Of a stretch of DNA of 61,012 bases, positions 1-8,915 are shown piece by piece (position 1 is the first letter of the stretch; each line of letters starts with the position of its first letter). The stretch is from Planctomycetaceae bacterium (lineage in GTDB: Bacteria > Planctomycetota > Planctomycetia > Planctomycetales > Planctomycetaceae), in assembly GCA_013813775.1 (NCBI GenBank), contig JACCRE010000002.1:1-61012 (forward strand), read 5' to 3'. Below the pieces are notes generated by a model. It searched no databases. It was not told where the DNA came from and saw nothing but the letters and a program-made list of their open reading frames with translations. The position numbers and the translations under genes are program-made.

Positions 1-912
1 CTGCTCGTCGTGATGGCGGTCATCACGCTGCTGATCGCGTTGCTGCTGCCGGCGGTGCAGGCCGCCCGCGAGGCGGCCCGGCGGACGCAATGCCGCAACA
101 ACCTCAAGCAACTCGCGCTCGCGGTTCGCAATCACGAGGCGACCTATGGCCGCCTGCCCTCGAATGGTTGGGGCTACCGCTGGGTCGGCGAGCCGGACCG
201 CGGCACAGGCAGGAACCAGCCGGGCGGCTGGTGCTACAACCTGCTCGCGTTTCTCGAACAGCAGCCGTTGCGGGAACTCGGCCGGGGCGAACCCGCGCTC
301 GAAAGATGGAGCAGCCTGGGGCGGCTGACCGAGACGCCGCTGGCCATCTTTCACTGCCCGTCCCGGCCGGGGCCGCGACTGGGGCCGGCGGCGGCTCCGA
401 ACGCGCCTTTCAACGCCGACTGGAGGGCCTACGTCGCGAAGACCGACTACGCCTGCTGCGAGGGAGACTTCGTCACGGACACCCTGGAGGGGCCGGCGTC
501 GCTCGCGGGCGCGGCGACGTACCCCGATTGGCGGGACGGATCAAAGGCGACGGGGGTCTGCTTCCAGCGGAGCGAAGTGCGGCTCTCGGAAATCTCCGAC
601 GGGACGAGCAACACCTACTTGCTCGGGGAGAAGCATGTCTCCCGGGCCGGTTACGATGCGGTCGGGGATCCGGGCCACGACCAGAGCCTCTACAGCGGAG
701 TCGACCTCGATATGGCCCGTTGGACGCTCGACCCGCCGCGGGCGGACGGCGACGATCTTCACTGGCGGAGCTTCGGGAGCGCCCATCCCGGAGCTTGCCA
801 TCTGGCCTTCTGCGACGGGTCCGTCCGCGCGATCAGATATTCGATCGATCTCGAAACACACCGCCGGCTCGGGAACCGTCGAGACGGGGAGCCGGTCGTG
901 GTTCCCGAGTGA
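1..912 (+). CDS. DUF1559 pseudopilin-like protein, 5' truncated by window edge
   Basis: The reading frame is open from base 1, so the true start lies upstream of the window. The visible N-terminus is the end of a type IV pilin-like helix ([20 protein letters not shown]) followed by AAREAARRTQCRNNLKQLAL, the hallmark of DUF1559 proteins, which planctomycetes carry in large paralogous families. The missing part should be the prepilin cleavage site (G-F-T-L-hydrophobic). The C-terminal half has the usual SDGTSNTYLLGEKHV block and ends with the H-x-G-x-x-x-x-x-F-x-D-G-S-V-R motif (HPGACHLAFCDGSVRAI). The family is thought to be exported and surface-associated, but its function is unknown. Its nearest relatives in this window are the two minus-strand genes at 42569 and 43941. 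Confidence 0.93.
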   Translation: MLVVMAVITLLIALLLPAVQAAREAARRTQCRNNLKQLALAVRNHEATYGRLPSNGWGYRWVGEPDRGTGRNQPGGWCYNLLAFLEQQPLRELGRGEPALERWSSLGRLTETPLAIFHCPSRPGPRLGPAAAPNAPFNADWRAYVAKTDYACCEGDFVTDTLEGPASLAGAATYPDWRDGSKATGVCFQRSEVRLSEISDGTSNTYLLGEKHVSRAGYDAVGDPGHDQSLYSGVDLDMARWTLDPPRADGDDLHWRSFGSAHPGACHLAFCDGSVRAIRYSIDLETHRRLGNRRDGEPVVVPE

Positions 913-1298
913 ACGCGAGCGGCATTTCAGCACCCACACGAAAATCGCCGCCGCACTTGCGGAGCGCGGCTCGATCGCATGAAATCATGCCGATCACTCT
1001 AGCGCGAACCGTCGGCTGACCGCAACCAATTGCGGAGAGCTCGGCGATGAAGCCCCGGGTTCGTCAGATTGCGTGAGCGAGGCAAAACCGGGCGGCTGCG
1101 AGAATTGATGTTGAGTCACCGTGATGCGACGACTACATTCGAGATGATTTGAACCTCGACGTGCGACGGAGACGATCTCCGCCTTTCGGTCGGTTTGATG
1201 ATTGACTCCTCTCGACCGCAACCTTTGATCCCGCGTCCCTTCGCGATGGCCGCGAGCTGGTTCGGACGAGACATTCCCCTCGCTTCGAGGGCTGGCGT
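913..1298. other. Intergenic stretch, no gene seen
   Basis: 386 bases between the DUF1559 gene and the kinase-like gene. I see no tRNA, no convincing terminator and no conserved coding frame. Open frames here lack recognisable protein features. It probably carries the promoter for the gene that starts at 1299. Confidence 0.5.
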
Positions 1299-2072
1299 GT
1301 GACGTTTCCTTCCGCGTCGCGGCCCGATGACCGTGCGGCCGATCAGGCCAGAGTGTCCGGCGCTGACGTCGGGCGTGATGCTCCGCCTGCGGAAGCCGTC
1401 TCGCTCGCCGATTTGATCGCGGATTCCGGTCCGTTGCCGCCCGACGCCGCACTTGAATGCGTGCAAAGGCTCGCCGAACGCCTCACGAGGCGAGCATCCC
1501 CCGCTTGCGATTCGCTGAGGCCGTCGAATGTGCTGATCGACGACGACGGCGAAGTCTGGCTGCGCGATCCATCAGCCAATGAACCTCTTCAGCGAGCGAC
1601 GACTGAGCTGACGGACGACATGGACAGCCTTGGCCGGCTGTTGGCGTTTCTCTCGACGGGAAACGGCGGCCATCTCGACGCGGGTTCGGTCGTGGATGTC
1701 GCGACGTTGCCTCCGCCGCTGCCGACCGTCGCGGGGCGGCTCTTCTCTCGCAACGGCTCCTGCTACCGGTCCTATGCGGAATTGGCCCGCGAAGCGGCAG
1801 CGCTCCGCGGGTTGCAGGTTGAACTTGCGACGCCTCTGAAAGAGACCGCAGCGGTCGACGTTTCCTTTGAGCCCGAACATCCGCCGTTGGCGGCCGCTGC
1901 ACGGGATGTGACGGAGCCGCTCCCGATGCACTCTGAGTCGATCGCGGCGGATCGTCGCGAAGAGTCAGAGGAGTCGCCGCAAGCCGACGTCGGCGATCGG
2001 AACTGGCTGGGCGTGGCCGTGCTCGTGCTGCTTGTGCTCGGCGCGTTGGCGGCATACGCCGCCTGGGGATGA
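1299..2072 (+). CDS. Degenerate protein kinase-like protein with C-terminal membrane anchor
   Basis: 257 aa from a GTG start. Around residues 69-88 the protein reads DSLRPSNVLIDDDGEVWLRD, which lines up with the catalytic loop and following strands of Ser/Thr kinases (HRDLKPSNVL...). The catalytic Asp falls on Ser, and the DFG position reads DPS. There is no glycine-rich loop and no VAIK lysine upstream, so only the C-lobe core seems to survive. The C-terminus has one transmembrane helix (about residues 231-253, WLGVAVLVLLVLGALAAYAA) and almost no tail, so most of the protein would be cytoplasmic and tail-anchored. This fits a pseudokinase or kinase relic. Planctomycetes encode many PknB-type kinases. 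Function is not known and homology rests on a short motif. Confidence 0.6.
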   Translation: MTFPSASRPDDRAADQARVSGADVGRDAPPAEAVSLADLIADSGPLPPDAALECVQRLAERLTRRASPACDSLRPSNVLIDDDGEVWLRDPSANEPLQRATTELTDDMDSLGRLLAFLSTGNGGHLDAGSVVDVATLPPPLPTVAGRLFSRNGSCYRSYAELAREAAALRGLQVELATPLKETAAVDVSFEPEHPPLAAAARDVTEPLPMHSESIAADRREESEESPQADVGDRNWLGVAVLVLLVLGALAAYAAWG

Positions 2073-2255
2073 TTTCGTGTCCGCCCGCCGACTGAAGGCG
2101 AAGTCCATCTTTATCTTGATTTCGCGACATGTCGATCGGCACCGTCCGGCAAAGTCCGCCTGACCGACCGATTCCGCTCAAGCGAGAAGATGGCGCGCGA
2201 CGATCCTGCTTTCTGAAGCGTTCGCGTTTCGCGACCGGGAAAGCGGCTGTCGCCT

Positions 2256-3095
2256 ATGTGCTTTTGTTCTGCCCGCCAGCGAACTTTCATCGGTTTGGTC
2301 GTTGCGCTTTGCGTCGTGACCGGCTGCGCGTCGACGAAAACGTCGAACACCGGTCGAACGGCGATGGAGCAAATGCTGATCTCGAACGCGGTCGATCAGT
2401 CCTTGAACCGCATCGACTTCCAGCCGCTCGAATCTCGCGCCGTCTTTCTCGATACGACGTATCTCGACTGCGTCGACAAGAACTACATCGTCGCGTCGTC
2501 GCGGAATCGGATCCTGCAGGCCGGCGGCAAGCTGGTGGCGAAACCGGAAGACGCCGAAGTCGTCGTCGAGCTTCGCACCGGCGCGGTCGGCACCGATCAA
2601 AGCGAAACCTATATCGGCATCCCGGAACTCTCGTTGCCGGGACCACTGCCGATCGCGATTCCGCAGGTCAAGCTCTGGAGCAAAAGCACGCAAACGGGCA
2701 CCGCGAAGATCGGCGTCGTCGCGTTCGACTCCAAGTCGCGCGAAATCATCGGCCGCGGCGGCACGACGCTCGCCCGTTCCGACGACAGCAACACCTACGT
2801 CTTCGGCGTCGGCCCCTATCAAAGCGGCTCCGTCCGACAGGAAGTGTCTCGACAACTTGGTCGGCCGGAATGGCATCCCGTTCCCGAAGCGATCGCCTTT
2901 GGTCCGCTCAAGTCCGGCGAGCCCGCTCGTTTGCGACTCGCGGGGACCGACGATGAGGAACCGGCGGATTCTTCGCAGATCGATCAGATTTCCAATCGCA
3001 GTCTCGACCAAGCCCCTTCGCAACCGAATCCGCCGACTGCGCCGGCCGCTCCTCCCTCGGCGCAAATCATCGATGATGATCCCTTCGCCGACTAA
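2256..3095 (+). CDS. Planctomycete lipoprotein (DUF6655-like)
   Basis: 279 aa. The N-terminus is a lipoprotein signal peptide with lipobox VVTGC (Cys about residue 24), so the mature protein should be lipid-anchored. The body has the pattern TAMEQMLISNAVDQSLNRIDF followed by mixed alpha/beta sequence with YLDCVDKNYIVASSRNRILQAGG, which I recognise as a conserved planctomycete family annotated DUF6655. Its shape resembles outer-membrane-associated lipoproteins that handle paralogous substrates, but no function is established. The C-terminal 60 residues are rich in Pro, Ser, Gln and Asp and are probably disordered. It stands alone; the next gene starts about 250 bases downstream. Confidence 0.8.
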   Translation: MCFCSARQRTFIGLVVALCVVTGCASTKTSNTGRTAMEQMLISNAVDQSLNRIDFQPLESRAVFLDTTYLDCVDKNYIVASSRNRILQAGGKLVAKPEDAEVVVELRTGAVGTDQSETYIGIPELSLPGPLPIAIPQVKLWSKSTQTGTAKIGVVAFDSKSREIIGRGGTTLARSDDSNTYVFGVGPYQSGSVRQEVSRQLGRPEWHPVPEAIAFGPLKSGEPARLRLAGTDDEEPADSSQIDQISNRSLDQAPSQPNPPTAPAAPPSAQIIDDDPFAD

Positions 3096-3344
3096 GGCGA
3101 TCGGTTCAGGTCGAGAAGCCCGGAAATTGGGCTTCCGCGTCCGGCAAAACCACGGTAGTGAGATAATTGGAGGACGTGTGAATCGACGCCGGAGAGCAAC
3201 TCTTCTGGCTCCGCTCTTCTCACTTCTTCCGATCTCGCCGAACGTATTAGTTCTCATTCACCACCAGCTTCCGCTTCGTCCGACATTGACGAAAACCGGC
3301 GTGGTTCGCGTTGGATTGACACATCATTCCCGCGGTTGAAGACG

Positions 3345-4055
3345 ATGAGCACGACCCCGTCCAACTGGTCATCGGCCGCGACGGCTCTCGCCACGACCGG
3401 CGCGCGCGCGACGTCGGTCTGGGATCGGCTCGACGCACAGGAATTGCGGCGACGGGCGTCGCATATGGCTCCGGGGCTGCTGCCGTTCATCCTTTGGGGC
3501 ATTCCGCACCGGGACCCACTTTCGACGACGGCGCAAGTGATCTTCGTCGCGATTTTCGTCGCGCTGACGGCGGTTCTCTTCCTCCAGTGGTCGCGCATCT
3601 CGCGGTCGGGCGTCGGCAGCGGCGATCGAATCGCCGCGATTTACGGCTACGCCTGCTCGGTACTGCTGACTCTTCTGCTGTTTCCGGCGCATGCGGAGTG
3701 CGGCCTCGCCGTGCTGGGAGTGCTGGCGTTCGGCGACGGTTCCGCGACCTTCTTCGGCAAGCTCTTCGGCGGACCGCGGCTGCTATGGAATCCGAACAAG
3801 TCGATCGCCGGGTTTCTGGGATTCCTGTGCGTCGGCTTGCCGGTCACCGCCCTCATTTACTGGGGTGAATCGAACAATCTCGAAGCGATCGGCCCGCCCG
3901 CGACGATGTCGCAGGCCGCGTTGGTGGCGGCGGCGGGCGTGGTCGCGGGAGCCTTCGCCGAGACGATCGAGAGCCGCGTCAACGACAACGTGCGCGTCGG
4001 CCTCGCATCGGCGTTCGCCATCGTGTCGGCGCATGCGTTGCTGTTCGGCCTCTGA
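3345..4055 (+). CDS. Phosphatidate cytidylyltransferase / dolichol kinase-like membrane protein
   Basis: About 236 aa from the ATG at 3345; an in-frame TTG at 3336 would add three residues. It has six or seven hydrophobic segments. The key block is FGDGSATFFGKLFGGPRLL followed by NPNKSIAGFLGF, which matches the conserved C-terminal motif of CTP-dependent lipid enzymes (dolichol kinase, SEC59/CdsA-like, phytol or farnesol kinase): an acidic GD, then G-x-x-x-G, then K-S with a following small-residue helix. Such enzymes transfer a phosphate or CMP from CTP to a membrane alcohol or phosphatidate. The protein is shorter than CdsA (about 280 aa) and closer in size to polyprenol/phytol kinases, so the substrate is open. 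A hairpin follows the stop, then an ABC transporter. Confidence 0.78.
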   Translation: MSTTPSNWSSAATALATTGARATSVWDRLDAQELRRRASHMAPGLLPFILWGIPHRDPLSTTAQVIFVAIFVALTAVLFLQWSRISRSGVGSGDRIAAIYGYACSVLLTLLLFPAHAECGLAVLGVLAFGDGSATFFGKLFGGPRLLWNPNKSIAGFLGFLCVGLPVTALIYWGESNNLEAIGPPATMSQAALVAAAGVVAGAFAETIESRVNDNVRVGLASAFAIVSAHALLFGL

Positions 4056-4066
4056 GCGTGCTGTAG

Positions 4067-4083
4067 GGTCCGCTCTGCGGACC
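4067..4083. repeat. Short perfect hairpin in intercistronic gap
   Basis: Seven-base perfect arms GGTCCGC and GCGGACC around a TCT loop, 11 bases after the stop of the lipid-kinase-like gene. There is no T-run, so it is not a canonical Rho-independent terminator. It may be one of the dispersed short palindromes that sit in several gaps of this window. Confidence 0.7.
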
Positions 4084-4224
4084 AGCCTGGGCCGACCTCC
4101 GTGGCTCCGACCGCAGACTTCTTCTCATGCCCTCCGACCACGCACCGGCCTCGTCCGTTCCCTTTCGAGCCGCTGCGGGTCGCGGATAGACTCTGCGTCT
4201 TTCCTGCACGGCACGATCGGCGCG

Positions 4225-5175
4225 ATGGGCATTCTTGAAGTCAGAAACCTGCGGAAAGCCTACGGCGACATCGTCGCCGTCGAGGACGTGAGTTTTTCCG
4301 TCGGCGACGGGGAAGTGTTCGGCCTGCTCGGCCCGAACGGCGCCGGCAAATCGACCACGATGATGATGGCCTGCGGGCTGCTCACTCCCGACGCGGGCAC
4401 GATCCTGATCGACGGGCAGGAGATGCGTCCCGACCGTCGCGAGCTGAAACGGCTGCTCGGGGTCGTGCCGCAGGATCTCGCGATCTACCCCGAACTCACG
4501 GCCCGCGAGAACCTTCGCTTCTTCGGCAAGCTCTACGGGCTTAATGGTTCTCGCCTCACAGCCAGGATCGACGACGCCCTCGAACGCACGGGCCTTGCGC
4601 CGCGAGCCGACGGTGCCGCGCACACGTTTTCCGGCGGCATGAAGCGTCGCCTCAACTTCGGCTGCGCGTTGTTACATGAGCCGAAGCTGCTGATCCTCGA
4701 TGAACCGACCGTCGGAGTCGATCCGCAAAGCCGCAGTCATCTGCTCGATTCCGTACAGCAGCTCTCTCGCGAAGGCGTGGCGGTCATCTACGCCAGCCAT
4801 TACATGGAAGAGGTCGAAGAGGTCTGCCGCAGGGTCGCCATCGTGGACCATGGTCGCGTCGTGGCCGAAGACACGCTCGACGCGTTACTCGGTCGGCTGA
4901 AGAGCGTGATTCGCCTGCGAGTCAGAGGGCAGAACGTCGCTGTGCCGCAGCGTTTCGCCTCAATCGCCACTGTCGAGCAAGACGGGGACGACGAGCACCA
5001 ACTGATCGACATCGACCGCGGCAAAATCGACAGCGGCACCTCGCTCGACGAGACCCTCGCAACGTTGCTGACCGAAGCCCGTAACCAGGGAGCCACCCTC
5101 GAAACGGTCGAGAGCCACGAACCGAACCTCGAACGACTGTTCCTCGAACTGACCGGCAACCGGCTTAGGGATTGA
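4225..5175 (+). CDS. ABC transporter ATP-binding protein
   Basis: 316 aa from the ATG at 4225 (MGILEVRNLRKAYGD); longer upstream frames have no conserved sequence. Walker A is GPNGAGKST (about residue 38), the signature is FSGGMKRRL (about 136), Walker B is LLILDEPTVGVDP (about 156), and the switch His is in IYASHYMEEVE. This is the CcmA/DrrA/NatA type of exporter ATPase, about 220 aa of core plus a C-terminal domain of about 90 residues, as is common in this family. It should pair with the ABC-2 permease starting at 5285 to drive export of an unknown substrate such as a drug or lipid. An iterated inverted repeat separates the two genes. Confidence 0.95.
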   Translation: MGILEVRNLRKAYGDIVAVEDVSFSVGDGEVFGLLGPNGAGKSTTMMMACGLLTPDAGTILIDGQEMRPDRRELKRLLGVVPQDLAIYPELTARENLRFFGKLYGLNGSRLTARIDDALERTGLAPRADGAAHTFSGGMKRRLNFGCALLHEPKLLILDEPTVGVDPQSRSHLLDSVQQLSREGVAVIYASHYMEEVEEVCRRVAIVDHGRVVAEDTLDALLGRLKSVIRLRVRGQNVAVPQRFASIATVEQDGDDEHQLIDIDRGKIDSGTSLDETLATLLTEARNQGATLETVESHEPNLERLFLELTGNRLRD

Positions 5176-5182
5176 AGGAGGC

Positions 5183-5258
5183 GAATAGGGAATGGCGAAT
5201 GGGGAATGGCTCATTCGACACTCCCCGTTCGCTGTTCCCTGTTCGCCATTCCCTATTC
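5183..5258. repeat. Iterated-word inverted repeat between ABC ATPase and permease
   Basis: Perfect 17-base inverted arms at 5183-5199 and 5242-5258 (left arm GAATAGGGAATGGCGAA). The flanks repeat the same word in variants such as GAATGGGGAATGG, up to about 5280. The block occupies nearly the whole 109-base spacer between the stop of the ATPase and the ATG of the permease. On the mRNA it would fold into a long hairpin. No coding function is apparent. Confidence 0.85.
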
Positions 5259-5284
5259 CCCCATTCGCCATTCCCCGCCTCCCC

Positions 5285-6694
5285 ATGTCCGCCTGGAACA
5301 TCACCGCGAAAGACCTGTACCTGCTGCTGCGGGACCGCCGGACCTTCGCGGTGCTGCTGCTGCTGCCGCTTGTGTTCATCATGATCATCGGGCTGACCAC
5401 GGGAAAACTCCTCGGCTGGCAGAGCACGAATCAGAAGCTGAAGATCGTCGCCGTCGATGCGACCGATTACGAGGCGATCGGTTCCCGCGCCTTCATGGCA
5501 CCACTCGACGGCGAAGAAGGCGCTGCCGCGACTGAGCCGCTTCCGCCCGCCGACCGCGAGGCCGAACGCCGCATCGCCGGACATATCGTCGCCAACGTTC
5601 TCAACGGAATTCAGAAGGCTCCAGGCATCGACGTGCGAACGCCGTCGGACCTGAAGAGCCAACTCGACCTCTCCGCAAGCGGTTCCGATGAGGAGCAGGC
5701 CGCCGAGGCGCTCGTCGCCGACGGGACCGTCAACGCGGCGCTGATTTTCCGTCCCGACTTTTATCGGCGCGTCTATCACTCGGATCTGACGGGCCTCGCC
5801 GCACGCGACAACGACAAGCCGCTCCCGGCCGAAAAGCTGAAGGCGATGGGCATCGATCTCGTCGCCGAGCATCCCGATTCGAGTACGGCCTCGGCGATCG
5901 GAGCGGTCATCGGCTACCAGATGCTCGACGTCATCTTGCCGATTCAGGGATGTCGTTCCGAGAGACTTCAAAGCCTGACGCTGGCGGAAAGGAACAGCCC
6001 GCGCTACCGACGTCTTTGCGGCCCGGTTAACGCGATGCAAAGCTCTCCGCCCGACAAGTTGCTTCCGCCTCAAAAAGAGGGAGCTGCCGTCAGCAATTCC
6101 GTGTACGAAGAACTCGTGCCGTCGTACACCGTGATGTTCGTCTTCTTCCTCGTGAACATCATGGCTCGGAGCTTTTTGAGCGAGCGCGAACTCGGCACGA
6201 TGCGGCGGCTGAGGATCGCGCCGGTGCCCGTATGGGCGATCCTCGTCGGTAAGACGGTGCCGTTTCTGATCGTGTCTTTGATTCAGACGGCTGTGCTGTT
6301 CATCGCCGGTCGGCTGTTGTTCGGCATGTCCTGGGGCGCCGACCCGTGGATGCTGCTCCCGGTCATCTTCGCGACGAGCTGCGCGGCGACGGGGTTAGGA
6401 CTGATGATCGCGACGCTCGTGAAGTCCGACGCGCAAGTCTCGGCCTACGCGACCACGGCGGTCATCATTCTCGCGGGCATCAGCGGTTGCTTCATGCCGC
6501 GAAAATGGCTGCCGGATCTCATGCAGCAGATCAGCCTCGCGACGCCCCACGCCTGGGCGCTCATCGCCTACGACCAGCTTCTGGGGACGACCGCCCCGAA
6601 CCTGGCGACCGTCTGGCAATGCGTCGGAATGCTGCTCGCCTTCGCCGCCGGCTTCTTCGTGGTGGGGAGCGTGCGGTTCGGCAGCGTCGACTGA
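5285..6694 (+). CDS. ABC-2 type permease
   Basis: 469 aa from the ATG at 5285 (MSAWNITAKDLYLLLRDRR); the upstream in-frame extension is only translated repeat and is rejected. The protein has one N-terminal membrane helix (LLLLPLVFIMIIGL), a large extracytoplasmic domain of roughly 230 residues, then five helices beginning at VMFVFFLVNIMARSF. The stretch FLSERELGTMRRLRIAPVP is the typical coupling element of ABC-2 permeases (E-R-E-x-G-T-x-x-x-L). This is the DrrB/YhfI-like exporter layout with a long first loop. It is the membrane partner of the ATPase immediately upstream. Confidence 0.92.
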   Translation: MSAWNITAKDLYLLLRDRRTFAVLLLLPLVFIMIIGLTTGKLLGWQSTNQKLKIVAVDATDYEAIGSRAFMAPLDGEEGAAATEPLPPADREAERRIAGHIVANVLNGIQKAPGIDVRTPSDLKSQLDLSASGSDEEQAAEALVADGTVNAALIFRPDFYRRVYHSDLTGLAARDNDKPLPAEKLKAMGIDLVAEHPDSSTASAIGAVIGYQMLDVILPIQGCRSERLQSLTLAERNSPRYRRLCGPVNAMQSSPPDKLLPPQKEGAAVSNSVYEELVPSYTVMFVFFLVNIMARSFLSERELGTMRRLRIAPVPVWAILVGKTVPFLIVSLIQTAVLFIAGRLLFGMSWGADPWMLLPVIFATSCAATGLGLMIATLVKSDAQVSAYATTAVIILAGISGCFMPRKWLPDLMQQISLATPHAWALIAYDQLLGTTAPNLATVWQCVGMLLAFAAGFFVVGSVRFGSVD

Positions 6695-6712
6695 GGCTGT
6701 CTTTCGAAAACT

Positions 6713-6773
6713 GAGCCGCGGCCGTCAGGGAGCGCAGAGGGCGTCCTCAAACGCTTCCGGACCGTCGCGGCTC
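6713..6773. repeat. Imperfect hairpin after ABC permease
   Basis: Arms GAGCCGCG (6713-6720) and CGCGGCTC (6766-6773) bracket about 45 bases containing CCGTCAGGGAGCG. It starts 18 bases after the permease stop and could end or process the transcript. There is no T-run. Confidence 0.55.
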
Positions 6774-6924
6774 TATTCGAGAGTAGGGCCGACCCATCGA
6801 CGAACTGACGTTGACCCGACTTAGGGGACGCCTCTACATTCGCCTCGGCCTCGCTTTTCCCCATCCGCCGGTCTTCTCCGGCCAAGCCGCGGCCAGCGTC
6901 TCGTCAATTTGCCCGGGAGATGCC

Positions 6925-7548
6925 ATGCACGGCCTCTTTGGGACCGACTTCGATGGTTCAGCGCCGGCGAACGGAGGAATTCCGTTGCCCCGTCGGGTGC
7001 TGCGACATCTCGTCAGCGCGGCCGGCTTGGGCTTGAGATCTCGCGTGCTCGTCGGCGGCGACGCAGCCGAGCCGATGTGCGATTTCCTGACTGGGTTGGG
7101 GATCGACGCTTCGCGAGAAGACTCGGCGATTGAAGGATCGCCCTTCGACGCCGCGATTTGGCTGGAACTCGGGACGAGCGACGCTTACGCGAGGTCGCTG
7201 CTCGCATCAGAGTCGATTCGACGCTCGTTCGAGATGACTCGCGCGATTCGCGCGGACGGAACGTTCCTGTTCGTGTGCCGCATCGACGAGCAGGGTTCGA
7301 GCCACAACGTCGGTTGCGTCGAGCGGCACCTCGCGTCGCTGGGTGCGACGCCTCATCTCGCCGTCTTTCCCGAGAGAGCCTTTTCCGGCTTTCTTGGCGG
7401 CAATACACGCACGACCTACGCCGTTTCCACCTGCCGCGCGGCGTCCTGTTCGAACGAACGCATCGCCGCCTCGACGGCGGACCTGTTCGGGCAGGAGGCC
7501 TGCTGCCAGTGGGCCGACCGACGAATGAACCGCAACCGGGCCGCGTGA
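6925..7548 (+). CDS. Conserved hypothetical protein, Rossmann/methyltransferase-like
   Basis: 207 aa from the ATG at 6925 (MHGLFGTDFDGSAPANGG); an in-frame start at 6811 would add an unconserved 38 residues. The segment LRSRVLVGGDAAEPMCDFLTGLGID has the strand, Gly-rich turn and helix rhythm of an SAM-methyltransferase motif I, but the classic G-x-G-x-G is missing. Six Cys lie mainly in the last 80 residues. There is no signal peptide. I do not recognise the family with confidence. It is convergent with the VCBS gene, with 27 bases between stops. Confidence 0.5.
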   Translation: MHGLFGTDFDGSAPANGGIPLPRRVLRHLVSAAGLGLRSRVLVGGDAAEPMCDFLTGLGIDASREDSAIEGSPFDAAIWLELGTSDAYARSLLASESIRRSFEMTRAIRADGTFLFVCRIDEQGSSHNVGCVERHLASLGATPHLAVFPERAFSGFLGGNTRTTYAVSTCRAASCSNERIAASTADLFGQEACCQWADRRMNRNRAA

Positions 7549-7575
7549 CCCGCGGCACCGGTGGCGGCGGATTCA

Positions 7576-8775
7576 TCACTTCTGCACGCTCACGAACGTG
7601 CCGAGCTTGTTTCCGACGATCACGTCGGGCTTGCCGTCGCCGTTGACGTCGCGGGCCATCACTTGCGTGCCCACGCCGCTCATGTCGCTGATCAGAACCG
7701 GCTCGAAGCTCACCTTCGAACCGTCGCGAACGAGCTTGAAGTAGTAGGCGACGGGCGGCGAGTCGGGATCGGCATCGCCACTCGGCCCATGCGCCCAGAA
7801 CCGTTTTCCCGTCACGATGTCGGGAAGCTTGTCGCCGTCCATATCGACGAGATCGATCGCGTGAAGCTGACTGAAGCACACGCCCTTCGGATTGTCGAAG
7901 CCCCGCTCGCCCATGATCATGTGCTGCTTGAACTTGATCTCGTCGTTCTCGCGCGTCTGCTCATACCACGCGAGTCCCCAGCCGTGGGCTTGAAGGGCCG
8001 TGATGACGTCGTTGAGCCCATCGCCGTTGACGTCGTAGGCATACATCTGCGCGGCGTTGCCGGCGAAATTCACGGGGTGATACTTCCATTCGGGGTCGCC
8101 TTCGAGGCTCGCGGGCTGTTCCCACCAGCCGGTTTTCTCCAGCAGATCGGGCTTGCCGTCGCCGTTCACGTCGCCGAAGCCAATGCCGTGCGTGAAGCGT
8201 TGCCGATCGCCCTTCGGGGAAATCGCATGAAACGTCCAGGGCTTGGTCGGGTCCGACGCATCGGGGGTCGAGTAGCCGAACTTGCCGTCAGTCTGGGCGA
8301 TGAGTTCGTTTTTTCCGTCGCCGGTGATGTCGCCCCACGTGGGCGATTCGTTGTCGGTCACTTCGAGGATCAAATGACGATCCCAATGTCCCCGAGTCGC
8401 TCCGACCAGGGGTGATCGCTGACCGGCGGGATTGGCATACCACCAGGTTTGCTCGCCTGGAAAGCCGATCTCGACGATGTCCGGCCAGCCGTCGCCGTTC
8501 ACGTCGTCGATGTATTCGATAAAGCTCTTGCTGTACCCGTGCGGATCGTGCGAGACCGGAGGATAAATCTCCGACCGCATCGTGAAATCGGGGCCGTAGT
8601 AGGCGAACGGGCCGGCCACCAGATCGACGTGACCGTCCTTGTTGAGGTCGCCCGCGGCGGCTCCCTCGGAATAGAAGGCATCGGTGAGACGGGTCGTCGT
8701 GAACTGCGGCTCCGTCGCGGCCAGCGCGGCCGGCGTGAGCAGAAGAAATCCGAGAGCAGCCGATTTCGAGTGCAT
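7576..8775 (-). CDS. Secreted VCBS/FG-GAP repeat protein
   Basis: 399 aa. A classical signal peptide (residues 1-19, GFLLLTPAALAA) precedes a chain of FG-GAP/VCBS repeats, each carrying a calcium-binding D-x-N-x-D-G-x-x-D loop. Examples are DLNKDGHVDLVAG, DVNGDGWPDIVE, DITGDGKNELIAQ, DVNGDGKPDLLEK, DVNGDGLNDVITA, DMDGDKLPDIVTG and DVNGDGKPDVIVG. About seven repeats would close a beta-propeller. Such proteins are abundant in planctomycetes and are exported; adhesion or carbohydrate binding is usually assumed but unproven here. It stands alone on the minus strand. Confidence 0.9.
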   Translation of the reverse strand: MHSKSAALGFLLLTPAALAATEPQFTTTRLTDAFYSEGAAAGDLNKDGHVDLVAGPFAYYGPDFTMRSEIYPPVSHDPHGYSKSFIEYIDDVNGDGWPDIVEIGFPGEQTWWYANPAGQRSPLVGATRGHWDRHLILEVTDNESPTWGDITGDGKNELIAQTDGKFGYSTPDASDPTKPWTFHAISPKGDRQRFTHGIGFGDVNGDGKPDLLEKTGWWEQPASLEGDPEWKYHPVNFAGNAAQMYAYDVNGDGLNDVITALQAHGWGLAWYEQTRENDEIKFKQHMIMGERGFDNPKGVCFSQLHAIDLVDMDGDKLPDIVTGKRFWAHGPSGDADPDSPPVAYYFKLVRDGSKVSFEPVLISDMSGVGTQVMARDVNGDGKPDVIVGNKLGTFVSVQK

Positions 8776-8915
8776 GGTGTGAATCCGCCGGGTTTCCGAT
8801 CAGCCAATGTCGATGGATCGGATTCTAACGACCGGACTCCTTAAATGCGAAACGCCACGCAGTGGGGGGAACTGCATGGCGCTTGGCTGACTCCGAGCGT
8901 GATCCATTTTCAGGA

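Noticed and set aside
2178-3257. 359-residue frame opposite the lipoprotein gene
   Set aside because: The plus strand has a signal peptide with lipobox and family motifs; the minus frame is Arg-rich without any.
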